DNA of 64,000 nucleotides from Oscillospiraceae bacterium (GCA_017472965.1 JAFUNR010000021.1:1-64000), one strand, 5' to 3'; shown: positions 50,712 through 59,559, counted from the stretch's first letter. Notes: generated by a model not told the origin, from the sequence alone. A program made the numbers and translations.

Positions 50712-52433
50712 TCAGACGGGCAGCTCGCCGAGCACCCAGGTGACAGGGCCGATGAAGTAGGTCTGGAACAGCAGCAGTGCTCCCAGCACCGCCGCAATGA
50801 AGCCGATGAGCAGCACCGGGTGCACCGGCTTTGTCTGTGCGGCTTTTACCTCCGGGCTGACCGCCTGCAGCGTGATGCCGCTGCGGCGCTGCAGCCAGCC
50901 GGCAAGCTGGGCAAGCAGCACCAGCCCCAGCAGCACGGCGGGCAGGAAATACCGCGCCTGCAGGCCGATGACCCGCACCATGCCCACGGGGGTATAGGTG
51001 ATATACATAGCCATCATGACCCCCAGCGTATACAGCCCGCAGAAAAGACCGATACCGGCATTCGTCCAGCCGTGCAGCGGGCGGTGATGCATTGCCGACA
51101 CCGTGCCGCAGCCAAGCAGCAGTACACTGAGCCATGCCACAGCGGGGATCATGGTATCCAGCGAGCCGAAATTACCCAGCCCCGGCAGGAAGAAATCGTT
51201 TTCAAACAGCGTGCCCCACAGCACGGCAGCGCTGCGCAGCGGGTTGCCGACGGTGAATTTCAACTGCTCCACACCGTTGACGGTATCGCCCAGCATACGG
51301 CCCACCTCGCCGTAATTGAAACGGAAGGTGCGGCCGTACCATGTGAACAGAGCCGTCACACCGATGCAGCCCGCTGCACCCACGGCAATGCCGATCCACG
51401 GGCGCAGCTTTTTGCGCTGCTCCTTTTTGCCCACGAACAGCAGGCCAGGCAGCCACAGCAGATTGATCCACGGCTTTGCAATGTTCATCGCCACCACGGC
51501 GGCAAGATAAAGGTTTCGTTCCTTTTTGCCGAATTCCTCACGCAGCAGCAGCGAGGCCGCCAGCGCGTACAGCCCCAGCAGCTGGGCATCATAACTCAGA
51601 GAGGCAGCCATATACAGGCTGAGCGGCAGGAACAGCACCGCAAGGAAGATCCCGCGCCAGCGGGAAAGCCCTTTGAGTGCAAAATAGGCAAGCAGCACAT
51701 AGACCAGCAGGTTGCACACGCGTCCGGCGTACAGACAGCCCAGCGCGTTTGCGCCGCACAGCCGTGCCGCCGCCATGCCCAGTGCCTGCGGCAGATAGGG
51801 GATCAGCATGACCACCAGCGGCTCGGTGACCTTCTCTGCGCCGGTGTCGCCGCCGGCTTCCAGTACCGCAAGGCCGCTGCGCCATACGGTGAACTGATCC
51901 GCCACAGAGCGCACCGCGCCGTCGGCGATCTTTGCACCGTTGGGATCCTTTTCATCCGCAAGGTGGTAGTACTGCTTGATGGGTGCACCGTTGTTGGCGT
52001 TGGTATACGCGCCGTAAAAGCTGGACACAAACAGATCCACATCAGCGGGATAGCCGCGCTCGGCATCGAAATCAAAGCGCCCCATACTGATGGCATAGCT
52101 GCGCAGATAGTGATCCTTTTCATCCGGCACCTGCATGGGCGGACTGACAAAAACCGTCAGCAGGCCCGCTGCTGCCAGCAGCAGCGCCGCGCGCCCCGCA
52201 AGGCTTTTGACAAAATGCAGGGTGAGACCCACTGCAGCATACAGCACGGTGAACACCAGCGCCGTCAGCGCGGTGAGCAGCATGGGGGAAAACCGGTCAA
52301 AATAATAAAACACGCGCCAGTAATAAACGATAAATACCGCCAGTACGCACAGGGCGCACCAGCCGGCGGCCCACCACAGCAGCGGCTGCTTCCACAACGG
52401 GCGTTTTTCCTGCGTCTTTTTCTCTTTTTTCAT
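50712..52433 (-). CDS. DUF2142-family polytopic membrane protein
   Basis: 573 residues, start at 52433 with AAGAGG upstream; the frame extending to 52457 lacks a site. About 13 hydrophobic segments. The marker VSPPMQVPDEKDHYLRSYAI (~95-115), with its acidic PDEKDH loop, and FGAYTN-like extracytoplasmic segments match DUF2142, which resembles GT-C fold glycosyltransferases acting on lipid-linked sugars at the outer membrane face. An envelope-polysaccharide role is inferred. It lies 57 bp after the CPBP gene in the same direction and could be in its transcript. Confidence 0.8.
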   Translation of the reverse strand: MKKEKKTQEKRPLWKQPLLWWAAGWCALCVLAVFIVYYWRVFYYFDRFSPMLLTALTALVFTVLYAAVGLTLHFVKSLAGRAALLLAAAGLLTVFVSPPMQVPDEKDHYLRSYAISMGRFDFDAERGYPADVDLFVSSFYGAYTNANNGAPIKQYYHLADEKDPNGAKIADGAVRSVADQFTVWRSGLAVLEAGGDTGAEKVTEPLVVMLIPYLPQALGMAAARLCGANALGCLYAGRVCNLLVYVLLAYFALKGLSRWRGIFLAVLFLPLSLYMAASLSYDAQLLGLYALAASLLLREEFGKKERNLYLAAVVAMNIAKPWINLLWLPGLLFVGKKEQRKKLRPWIGIAVGAAGCIGVTALFTWYGRTFRFNYGEVGRMLGDTVNGVEQLKFTVGNPLRSAAVLWGTLFENDFFLPGLGNFGSLDTMIPAVAWLSVLLLGCGTVSAMHHRPLHGWTNAGIGLFCGLYTLGVMMAMYITYTPVGMVRVIGLQARYFLPAVLLGLVLLAQLAGWLQRRSGITLQAVSPEVKAAQTKPVHPVLLIGFIAAVLGALLLFQTYFIGPVTWVLGELPV

Positions 52434-52489
52434 GTGAATACCTCTTCGCACCGGCAAATCCCGGCGTTATTTTTTTTGACACGGCAAGA

Positions 52490-53395
52490 TCACAGCAGCG
52501 CCGTCACGAACATTGCAGCGCAGCACAGCCACGCCAGCACCGCACCGGGATTGGCAAAAAGCCATTCCGCCCGTGCGCCCGGACAGGGCAGCGCCCAGGG
52601 CACCGTTTTACGCCGCTGCATCAGCACCACACTGCCGGCGCTGACCAATGCCAGCAGCACCAGCCCGTAAACGGCTATCACCACCTGCGATCGGGTGATG
52701 ACCCAGCTTGAAACCAGCCCGCCGATCACATTGACAAAGGCGTGCAGCGCAATGCACCAGCCCACACTGCCGGTGCGCAGCCGCAGCCGCACCAGCAGCA
52801 GCCGCAGCAGGAATGCATAGAAGAACTGGTACAGGTTGCCATGGAAAAGTCCGAAGGCCAGCGCACAGTACAGCGCCGCACGCTTTTCGCCGAACACCAG
52901 CGTTTTGTCCAGCAGATAGTTAAAAGTCAGCTCCTCACCAATAGGGGCCAGCACACAGGCAAACAAAAAGGTCTGCCACATGGGTGCGGCGGTGACGATC
53001 TCCTCCAGCGGCGAAAGCACCGGTTCGCCCCGCAGCCAGCCGATGAGCATATTGAGCAGATTGCCCACCAGCGAACCGGCGTACATCAGCGTTACCGCCG
53101 CAGCCGCCGTACCCAGCAGCCAACCGGTGCTCACCCTGCTTTTGGGGGTGCGGATACCCGGCAGCGGCTGCAGCAGCACCGTGAATACCGGTACCGCAAC
53201 ACAGTAAAGCGGTGCAAAGCTGAGCAGCCATGTCAGCCAGAGCGGCGGCTGTGTCATAGCGGGCAGATAATACCCGATAGCGGCACCCGCCAGCAGCTGA
53301 ACGCCACCCGTCAGCGCCGTCAGCGCAAAAAACGCCCAGCCGGTACGCCGGCCGATCTTTCTGTAAAGCTCCTGCTGCGGTGTCAGTTGTTCCAT
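52490..53395 (-). CDS. CPBP-family intramembrane metalloprotease
   Basis: 301 residues with ~8 TM helices; start at 53395 with AAGGGG upstream. CPBP motifs: motif 1 PIGEELTFNYLL has E154-E155 but Asn159 where the family has Arg (EExxxR); motif 2 FGLFHGNLYQFFYAF has the FxxxH; motif 3 HAFVNVIG has HxxxN. These ligands hold zinc in Abi/CAAX-type intramembrane proteases, some of which process peptides or give bacteriocin self-immunity. With the Arg replaced, activity is uncertain. Confidence 0.85.
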   Translation of the reverse strand: MEQLTPQQELYRKIGRRTGWAFFALTALTGGVQLLAGAAIGYYLPAMTQPPLWLTWLLSFAPLYCVAVPVFTVLLQPLPGIRTPKSRVSTGWLLGTAAAAVTLMYAGSLVGNLLNMLIGWLRGEPVLSPLEEIVTAAPMWQTFLFACVLAPIGEELTFNYLLDKTLVFGEKRAALYCALAFGLFHGNLYQFFYAFLLRLLLVRLRLRTGSVGWCIALHAFVNVIGGLVSSWVITRSQVVIAVYGLVLLALVSAGSVVLMQRRKTVPWALPCPGARAEWLFANPGAVLAWLCCAAMFVTALL

Positions 53396-53511
53396 TGCTG
53401 CCCCTTCTGCGCACGGTGCGCCGGTTTTACTTTTATATACTATAACACGCCCGCACATTTTTTTCCACCCCGCAGCGGATATTTTCACAGCAGAATGACC
53501 ATTTTTATATC

Positions 53512-53540
53512 TTGTGCGGCCGGATGCCGTGTGTTATACT
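53512..53540 (+). promoter_or_regulatory. Promoter of the beta-propeller hydrolase gene
   Basis: TTGTGC (53512-53517), 17 bp, TATACT (53535-53540). Confidence 0.55.
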
Positions 53541-53586
53541 GACCTTGAAGAACACAGGCCACAGCCCGTTTTCAAGGAGATTTGCC

Positions 53587-55098
53587 ATGGAAGCATTGAA
53601 TATCGGCTCCCGCAGAGAGGTCTGCTGGGACGAAGCCCTGATCGATACCGCCGAAAACATCCGCGTACAGATGCACACCCCCGAATACCGGGGCGAGGTG
53701 ATGAAGTGGGATGCCCCGTGGGAGGGCAGCGGCGCCGGCTGCCTGAGCATCGTTGCAGCGGAAGGGCTGCTGCGGATGTACTATGTGGGTGCGGAAATGG
53801 ATGTGAACGAGCTGGGCAAAGAGCATATCCGCCCCGGCGTGATGTGCTGCGCCGAAAGCCGTGACGGCGTGCATTTCACTCGCAGTACCGTCAATGAGCG
53901 CAGCTTTGACGGCCTTGGCGAAAACAATCTGCTGCCCACGCCGGACGGTGTGACCCTTGCCGTTTTCCGGGATACCAACCCCGCCTGCCCCTCCGAAGAG
54001 CGCTACAAGGCGCTGTGCGGCGAATTTGCCGGCAAGCACGACAGCCTGTGGCTGTTCGTCAGCCCCGACGGCCTGCATTTTGAAAAAAAGCACCCGCTGA
54101 TCGCGGACGGCGCCTTTGATTCGCTGAACATCGTTTTCTGGGATGATGCCACGCAGCAGTATTTCCTTTACTACCGCGGCTACCACGGCGAGCAGACCGA
54201 CGGCGACCGCCCGCTGGCGTGGACCACCCCGCCCAAAATCGAGACCGACGAGGATCTGGAGATCGCCGCCCACTGTCTGGGGCTGATCCGCGATATCCGC
54301 GTGCGCACCTCGAAGGATCTTGTGCACTGGAGCGAACCGCAGCGTCTGCAGTACGGCGCATGCGACGATCTGGAGATGTACACCAATAACATCCAGAAAT
54401 ACTACCGCGCGCCCCATATGTTCATCGGCTTCCCCATGCGGTACATCGACCGTTACAAGGATGCCCACAACTATCCCCTGCTGCCGGACTGGAATCACCG
54501 GCAGGAGCTGATCCGCATCTGGCCCCGCGTGGGCACCGCCATGACGGATGCGGCGGTGATGACCTCCCGCGACGGAATCAATTTCCGCCGCACGGAGGAG
54601 GCATTCCTCACACCCCGTGCGGACTGGGGCTTTGCATGGTACTACGGCGACGGCGAGCTGTGCTGCGGCATGGCGCAGACCCCCTCTGCCGTAGCCGGCG
54701 CACCGGACGAGATCTCGCTGTACGCGGGTACCGGCTACCGCGCCCGCAATGTCAGCCTGTGCCGCTGGGCGGTGCGGCTGGACGGCTTTTTCTCCTGGCG
54801 GTGCGATTACACACCGGGGCGCATTGTGACAAAGCCGCTGGTCTTTGCCGGCGACACCCTGCACATCAATTTCTCCACCTCAGCCTTCGGCGGGGTGCGC
54901 ATCCGTCTGCTGGATGAAACCGGTGAAGCCATCCCCGGCTACGATTCCGGCGTGCATTTCGGCGACAGCGTGGAGCGCAAGGTTCCCTTTGAAAAGCCGC
55001 TGGCTGCCCTTGCCGGCAAGACTGTGCGCATGGAATTCACCATGCGGGATGCGGATCTCTACTCCTTCAAATTCCACGAAACGCCCGTCATCCGCTGA
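53587..55098 (+). CDS. Putative beta-propeller glycoside hydrolase (GH32/GH43-like fold)
   Basis: 503 residues; start at 53587 with AAGGAG upstream. Repeated blades of the form 'CCAESRDGVHFTRS', 'WLFVSPDGLHFEKKHP', 'VRTSKDLVHWSEPQRL' and 'AVMTSRDGINFRR' mark a five-bladed beta-propeller as in GH32, GH43, GH62 and GH68 enzymes. A C-terminal beta-sandwich (~410-503) ends in TVRMEFTMRDADLYSFKF. No family can be chosen with confidence. No signal peptide; intracellular action on oligosaccharides is inferred. It opens the second glycan region, upstream of the ATPase gene. Confidence 0.55.
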   Translation: MEALNIGSRREVCWDEALIDTAENIRVQMHTPEYRGEVMKWDAPWEGSGAGCLSIVAAEGLLRMYYVGAEMDVNELGKEHIRPGVMCCAESRDGVHFTRSTVNERSFDGLGENNLLPTPDGVTLAVFRDTNPACPSEERYKALCGEFAGKHDSLWLFVSPDGLHFEKKHPLIADGAFDSLNIVFWDDATQQYFLYYRGYHGEQTDGDRPLAWTTPPKIETDEDLEIAAHCLGLIRDIRVRTSKDLVHWSEPQRLQYGACDDLEMYTNNIQKYYRAPHMFIGFPMRYIDRYKDAHNYPLLPDWNHRQELIRIWPRVGTAMTDAAVMTSRDGINFRRTEEAFLTPRADWGFAWYYGDGELCCGMAQTPSAVAGAPDEISLYAGTGYRARNVSLCRWAVRLDGFFSWRCDYTPGRIVTKPLVFAGDTLHINFSTSAFGGVRIRLLDETGEAIPGYDSGVHFGDSVERKVPFEKPLAALAGKTVRMEFTMRDADLYSFKFHETPVIR

Positions 55099-55125
55099 AG
55101 AATTCACCGAAAGGAGGATGCCGCC

Positions 55126-55296
55126 ATGAGCAATCTGTATGTGACTATCGATTCCAACTCCGCTACCGGCATCCGATTTTGGAAAGGATCCCATGAAAAC
55201 CTACATCAAAAGCCTGACACTGCCTGCAGAGGCAACGGAATTCTCCTTTCTGCTGGGGCAGAAGATGACCTGCTACAACAGCAGCTACCCCTTTAA
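55126..55296 (+). CDS. Small ORF of unknown function overlapping the ATPase gene start
   Basis: A 56-codon frame starting with MSNLYVTIDSNSATGIRFWK, preceded by AAAGGAGG at ideal spacing. It overlaps the first ~104 nt of the ATPase gene in another frame. The first ~20 residues look like a real protein start, but the rest, read from the overlap, does not. It could be a leader peptide that couples translation to the ATPase, or the remnant of a gene deleted at its 3' side. I do not recognise it. Confidence 0.35.
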   Translation: MSNLYVTIDSNSATGIRFWKGSHENLHQKPDTACRGNGILLSAGAEDDLLQQQLPL

Positions 55297-56053
55297 GATT
55301 TTTCCGCAAAAGGAACTGCACCGCATGGATTTTGCGCCGGTGACGGTGCTGTGCGGCTCCAACGGCTGCGGCAAGACCACGCTGCTCAATCTGGTGGCGC
55401 AGCTGGCCGGCGTGCGGCGGTACTCCGCCTTTGGCGGCAGCGCCTTTTTCGATGATTACGCCGCTTTGTGCCGGCTGGAGGGCCGCGCCCCCGCCGGCAG
55501 CTGCCTGCTGACCAGCGATGATGTATTCGACTGGCTGCTGGATTTACGGCGCATCAGCAGCGGCATCGATGAAAAACGGGAGCAGCTGCTGACCGATTAC
55601 ACCGAAAAAAAGCACGCACACCGGCAGCTGACCTCGCTGGGGGATTACGAGGAGTGGAAGCAGTACGACGATGCCAAGCGGTATACAAAATCCCGCTTTG
55701 TCAACGAACGGCTGGCCAAAAACCCCGAGATGCACTCCAACGGGGAAAGCGCCATGCACTTTTTTGTCGAACGCATCACGGAGGATGCTCTGTATCTGCT
55801 GGATGAGCCGGAGAACAGTCTTTCCGTTCCCCGCCAGCTGGAGCTGCGGGATTTTCTGGCGGATTCCGCCCGCCATTTCGGCTGTCAGATCCTGCTTTCC
55901 ACCCATTCGCCGGTGCTGCTCTCGCTGCCCGGCGCCGAGGTGTGGGATCTGGATGCGCAGCCGGCGCGCATCCGTCCGTGGACAGATGTGCCCGGCGTGC
56001 GGCAGTATTATGAATTTTTCAAAGCCAACGCCGATGCATTTGAAAAGAGCTGA
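55193..56053 (+). CDS. Predicted ABC/SMC-like AAA ATPase (COG3910 type)
   Basis: 286 residues with GGAAAGG before the ATG. Walker A is G55-S-N-G-C-G-K-T (CGSNGCGKTTLLNLV), Walker B ALYLLDEPENSLS, H-loop LSTHSPVLLSLPG; a charged helical hairpin (~120-185) sits between them, with SNGESAMHFF in the position of the ABC signature. This is a stand-alone Rad50/MutS-like ATPase of the COG3910 group; its biological role is unknown. Some relatives are parts of defence or toxin-like modules, but no partner nuclease lies next to it here. Confidence 0.78.
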   Translation: MKTYIKSLTLPAEATEFSFLLGQKMTCYNSSYPFKIFPQKELHRMDFAPVTVLCGSNGCGKTTLLNLVAQLAGVRRYSAFGGSAFFDDYAALCRLEGRAPAGSCLLTSDDVFDWLLDLRRISSGIDEKREQLLTDYTEKKHAHRQLTSLGDYEEWKQYDDAKRYTKSRFVNERLAKNPEMHSNGESAMHFFVERITEDALYLLDEPENSLSVPRQLELRDFLADSARHFGCQILLSTHSPVLLSLPGAEVWDLDAQPARIRPWTDVPGVRQYYEFFKANADAFEKS

Positions 56054-56132
56054 TCTGTAAATCAAAAAGACCCGCTGGCCTGCGATGTCCTTCAGTTCAG
56101 CAAAAACCGAATCAAGTATGGAGGTCTATACT

Positions 56133-56498
56133 ATGCTGCGGACATTGATGCAGATATATGTAAAAGGAAGCGTTGAAGCTGTTGACACGTATCAGCGAGC
56201 GTTTCATGCAGAAGTTCTTGGTCTGTATCCCGATGATCATGGCGGTTATCTGCATTCCGAGTTAAATGTTCACGGACAAATAATCGCCGTGTCCGAACTC
56301 ACGGATAACCTTGCCATCGGAAATACCATGCAATTCTGTTTTCATTTCGGAGAAGGTGAAGAGGAATATGTCAAAAACGCTTATGAAGTGCTGAAAAATG
56401 AGGCAGCGATCCATGTTCCCCTTGGCCCGTGTGATTACAGTCCCTGTATGTTTTCTTTGGTTGATAAATTCGGTGTGTTCTGGTGTTTATTCGTATGA
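56133..56498 (+). CDS. VOC-superfamily (PhnB-like) protein
   Basis: 121 residues, start at 56133 (GGAGG seven nt upstream, inside a longer frame beginning at 56085). YVKGSVEAVDTYQRAFHAEV, GYLHSELNVHGQIIAVSEL, MQFCFHFG and the closing DKFGVFWCLFV are the paired beta-alpha-beta-beta-beta units of vicinal-oxygen-chelate/PhnB-like proteins, which form dimers binding metals or small ligands and include antibiotic resistance and demethylmenaquinone-type enzymes. The coding sequence is clearly more AT-rich than neighbouring genes, suggesting transfer. Function cannot be assigned. Confidence 0.75.
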   Translation: MLRTLMQIYVKGSVEAVDTYQRAFHAEVLGLYPDDHGGYLHSELNVHGQIIAVSELTDNLAIGNTMQFCFHFGEGEEEYVKNAYEVLKNEAAIHVPLGPCDYSPCMFSLVDKFGVFWCLFV

Positions 56499-56541
56499 CA
56501 CAACTCCCGTTTTTTTGAAAGGCTTAACATAAACAAAAAAG

Positions 56542-56582
56542 AGGGGTGCTCAATTCTCAAAATTGAGTACCCCTGTCTTTTT
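56542..56582. terminator. Terminator between convergent VOC and URO-D genes
   Basis: AGGGGTGCTCAATT-CTCAA-AATTGAGTACCCCT, a 14-bp stem with one G-U pair, flanked by AAAAAA on the left and CTTTTT on the right. Confidence 0.85.
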
Positions 56583-56656
56583 AGCTGAACGGCATTGCAC
56601 CGGCCTGTGTCATTTTGCCGGTGACACGGGCCCGCAGCCCTCTTTTTATGCTTTTT

Positions 56657-57775
56657 TCAAAACGCCATGCTCACAAAGATGCCCTCGTCCTTTGCGGCGG
56701 GCAGACCCAGCAGCTCTCTGCCCAGCTGCACATAGTAGCGGTAGTTTTCGATGGGCACACCGTTGGGGATCAGATGATCCAGTGCAAAGACGATGCCGCC
56801 CCCCTGCATTTCGGGAGACATCTTATACTCCAACTCGGCACGGATGGCCTCCTTGGTGGTGCGCAGCACATGCTTGTCGATGCCGCCCTTGACGGCGATG
56901 CTCCTGCCGTATTTTTTGCGCAGCCGCACCATATCCATACCGGCAGCGGGCTCACAGGGGTAGAACAGGTTGATGCCGCAGTCGATAAAGGCATCCACAA
57001 CGGGATCCATATCGCCGTCGCTGTCCTGTGAGAAGATCTGTGCGCCCTGCGCCTGTGCGCATTCCCACACCTTGCGGTAATAGGGGCGCAGCAGCTCCGT
57101 GACCTGCTTGGGTCCGAACAGCGGGCCGCCCTTGCCGGCCATATCCTCGTGGATATGCAGATCGTCGATGGTCAGCACCGCGCCGACACACTCCATCACC
57201 TTGCAGGCGGTATCCGCCATGGTGGCCAGCATATCCTCGATGAGCTCCGGCTCGTCATATGCGGCGATGCAAAGCGCCTCCTCGCCCATCAGCTGGCGGG
57301 GCTCGTCAAAGCCGCCGGGCACGCCGAACAGCACCAGCTGGCCTTCCTGCTGCAGTTTTTTCTGATGCAGCAGCTCCTCCATATTGATGCGCTTTTCGTC
57401 AAAGGCGTACCAGTGCTTGATGCGCAGCCAGTCATCCATGGTCCTGACCGGAAAATCCATAGGCAGCGCCAGTGTGGCCTTTTTTTTGGAAAGACGGGTG
57501 CGGCGGCCGTAATGATCAACGGCCTCGGTAAAATCCGCCGTTTCCTCCACCACATGCGGCTCGATGCCGCTGATCGGGCCGGCGTTTGCTGCGGCAAACG
57601 GATGCGGCACATAATCCCAACCGAAAGCAGTGAGCGCCCGCTCGCTTTCCGTGGCGCCCTGCGCGGCCCATTCCTCCTTCAGCCCGATCATCGGACGGAA
57701 AAGCTCACAGAAAATCTCCTTGCCCACGTATTCGCCCTTGCAGTGGGCGATGTATTCTTCACGGTTCCAACGCAT
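56657..57775 (-). CDS. URO-D-fold protein, third copy
   Basis: 372 residues, AAGGAGA before the ATG. The N-terminus RWNREEYIAHCKGEYVG is followed by the barrel signatures AVLTIDDLHIHEDMAGKGGPLFGPKQV, then AQIFSQDSDGDMDPVVDAFIDCGINLFYPCEPAAGMD and RSIAVKGGIDKHVL. In place of the HSCG zinc site of corrinoid methyltransferases it has SDG, like the second copy and unlike the first. It shares its intergenic region with an AraC regulator that is probably its activator. The substrate is unknown; a heme-biosynthesis role is unlikely. Confidence 0.72.
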   Translation of the reverse strand: MRWNREEYIAHCKGEYVGKEIFCELFRPMIGLKEEWAAQGATESERALTAFGWDYVPHPFAAANAGPISGIEPHVVEETADFTEAVDHYGRRTRLSKKKATLALPMDFPVRTMDDWLRIKHWYAFDEKRINMEELLHQKKLQQEGQLVLFGVPGGFDEPRQLMGEEALCIAAYDEPELIEDMLATMADTACKVMECVGAVLTIDDLHIHEDMAGKGGPLFGPKQVTELLRPYYRKVWECAQAQGAQIFSQDSDGDMDPVVDAFIDCGINLFYPCEPAAGMDMVRLRKKYGRSIAVKGGIDKHVLRTTKEAIRAELEYKMSPEMQGGGIVFALDHLIPNGVPIENYRYYVQLGRELLGLPAAKDEGIFVSMAF

Positions 57776-57887
57776 ATACAGTCTCCTTCATCTGAAAGCC
57801 GGCGCTGCCGCACACACAGCGGCGCCTGTCGGTCGGTTTGCGGCACCAGTATACCGCATCGTTGTATCAAAAACAATGCAGAATGGG

Positions 57888-57916
57888 TTGATTCATGGAT
57901 TATTTTCCGGTATAAT
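57888..57916 (+). promoter_or_regulatory. Promoter of the AraC regulator next to the URO-D gene
   Basis: TTGATT (57888-57893), 17 bp, TATAAT (57911-57916). Confidence 0.7.
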
Positions 57917-57946
57917 CAACACAACCCACAAAAGGAGGTCCCCGCC

Positions 57947-58729
57947 ATGGAACTCACCGCACCGGTAAAACTGAATCATTTTGTCCGCAGACAGACCGTG
58001 GAGGGCTGGCAGATCCTGCCGCGGCGCATTCCCGACTGTGAATTGGTGCTGATCGCAAAGGGCCGCGGCTGTGCCATGATCGAGGGAGAACGCCTTGCGC
58101 TGAACGCAGGGGATCTGCTTTGCTTTAAACCGGGCGTGGAACACAGCATCTGGACCGAACAGGAGCCCTGTATGCTTTTTTACGGACTGCATTTTGAGCC
58201 GGCAGAACCGGCGGATCTCCTGCCGTTTCCCTCATATATGCACCTGAATGCTCCCATGCGGCTGGAGGTGATCTTCCAGAAGCTGCATGAAGTATATTCC
58301 GGAAAGCCTTATCTTTACGAGTGGCGGCAGAACCTGCTTTTGCAGCAGATTCTGTGTGAGCTGCTGACGATCCTGCACGAAAAAGAGGAGCCCAGCAGTG
58401 TTGTACGGGTGCGCCGGGCGCTGGAATACATCCACAGCGACCCCTGCCGCAAGATCACGCTGGAGGATCTGCTGCAGCAGGCCGGCATCCGGAAAACCGA
58501 GTTCATACAGGCATTCCGCCATGTCACCGGCACCACGCCGATCCGATATATCACACAGCAGCGGCTGGAGATCGCCCGGGCGCTGCTGCTTGAATCCCGG
58601 CTGCCGGTGGCGGATATCGCTTACCGTTGCGGCTTTTCGGATCCGTTTTACTTCAGCCGGTGCTTCTCCGCGCATTTTGCCGTCTCCCCGCGGGAATACA
58701 GAAACGAACAGCAGCACCTGTATCCCTGA
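57947..58729 (+). CDS. AraC-family regulator (divergent from the URO-D gene)
   Basis: 260 residues; AAAGGAGGT before the ATG. An N-terminal cupin (~20-110; ELVLIAKGRGCAMIEGERLALNAGDLLCFKPGVEHSIW, read with breaks) is followed by two HTH motifs (~165-255; KITLEDLLQQAGIRKTEF and VADIAYRCGFSDPFYFSRCF), ending AVSPREYRNE. Back to back with the third URO-D protein and end to end with another AraC gene. It probably controls the URO-D gene in response to a sugar or glycoside; the ligand is not visible. Confidence 0.88.
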   Translation: MELTAPVKLNHFVRRQTVEGWQILPRRIPDCELVLIAKGRGCAMIEGERLALNAGDLLCFKPGVEHSIWTEQEPCMLFYGLHFEPAEPADLLPFPSYMHLNAPMRLEVIFQKLHEVYSGKPYLYEWRQNLLLQQILCELLTILHEKEEPSSVVRVRRALEYIHSDPCRKITLEDLLQQAGIRKTEFIQAFRHVTGTTPIRYITQQRLEIARALLLESRLPVADIAYRCGFSDPFYFSRCFSAHFAVSPREYRNEQQHLYP

Positions 58730-58741
58730 TGACCGGCAGCT

Positions 58742-59539
58742 TCAGTGGTTGTTCCAGTGCGTGCCCCGCCAGCGGTTGCGAAAGCGGGCGGGACTGATTT
58801 CCTCATGATACACAAAAAACTTCACAAAATGGTTTTCGCTGCGCCACCCCAGCCGCACGGCGATCTCCTTGACGCTCAGACCGGTGGTCAGCAGCAGATC
58901 CCGCGCCAGCCGCAGCCGCTGCTGATCGATGTGTTCCTTGAGTCCCACACGGAAACTGGCCCGGAAAAGCTTGCCGACATGGTCGGGATTGTAGCCGAAT
59001 TCCTGCGCCACACCCGCCACCGTCAGCGGACGGTCGGCATGGATGCGTACATACTCTGCAATGCGGTTTGCCAGCGCACTGCCCGCTGCTGCGCCCGCCG
59101 CATTTCTGTGCAGCAGCTCCTGCAGGATCAGCAGCCCCGCCGCATCCGCCGCCGCGGCAGGATACAGCGGTGTATTGGCGATGTGCAGCAGCCGCTTGAG
59201 CAGAGCCTTGATATCATAGGGATCCGCACCGGCATTCGGCACAAGCTCCACCGCAAGATCCGTGCGGAAATGAAACCAGTAAAAAGCCACCGGCTCCTGC
59301 GTGGGGTACGTGCCTGCATGGAGCACGCCCGGGCGCAGCAGCATCATCTGGTTTTCACCCAGCTCATACGGTGTGCCCCCCTCGGTGATAGCCACCGTGC
59401 CGCGCAGCACATAGATCAATTCATAGCTGTTGATGGTTCGTGCGGGATGGATCCATTCCCCGTCCGAATGGAACTCCCCGATCATTTCATAGCCGAAGGT
59501 GTGGCCGTCATCCAGTGTCAGCATATCGGATTTTCTCAC
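58742..59539 (-). CDS. AraC-family regulator of the GH127 operon
   Basis: 265 residues from the GTG at 59539; an ATG five codons in (59524) is an equal candidate because neither has a strong ribosome site. Cupin sensor (~25-110; YVLRGTVAITEGG, ELGENQMMLLRPGVLHAG), helical linker, then HTH motifs (~170-260; LTVAGVAQEFGYNPDHVGKL, VKEIAVRLGWRSENHFVKFF) and ISPARFRNR. It is divergent from the two GH127 genes with a promoter between, so it is their likely activator, perhaps sensing L-arabinose oligosaccharides. Confidence 0.87.
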   Translation of the reverse strand: MRKSDMLTLDDGHTFGYEMIGEFHSDGEWIHPARTINSYELIYVLRGTVAITEGGTPYELGENQMMLLRPGVLHAGTYPTQEPVAFYWFHFRTDLAVELVPNAGADPYDIKALLKRLLHIANTPLYPAAAADAAGLLILQELLHRNAAGAAAGSALANRIAEYVRIHADRPLTVAGVAQEFGYNPDHVGKLFRASFRVGLKEHIDQQRLRLARDLLLTTGLSVKEIAVRLGWRSENHFVKFFVYHEEISPARFRNRWRGTHWNNH

Positions 59540-59559
59540 TTTTGTGCAAATTTTCGGTC

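Noticed and set aside
55193..56053. Complete anti-phage system around the Rad50-like ATPase
   Set aside because: No adjacent nuclease, reverse transcriptase, TIR or toxin gene; neighbours are a glycosidase and a VOC protein.
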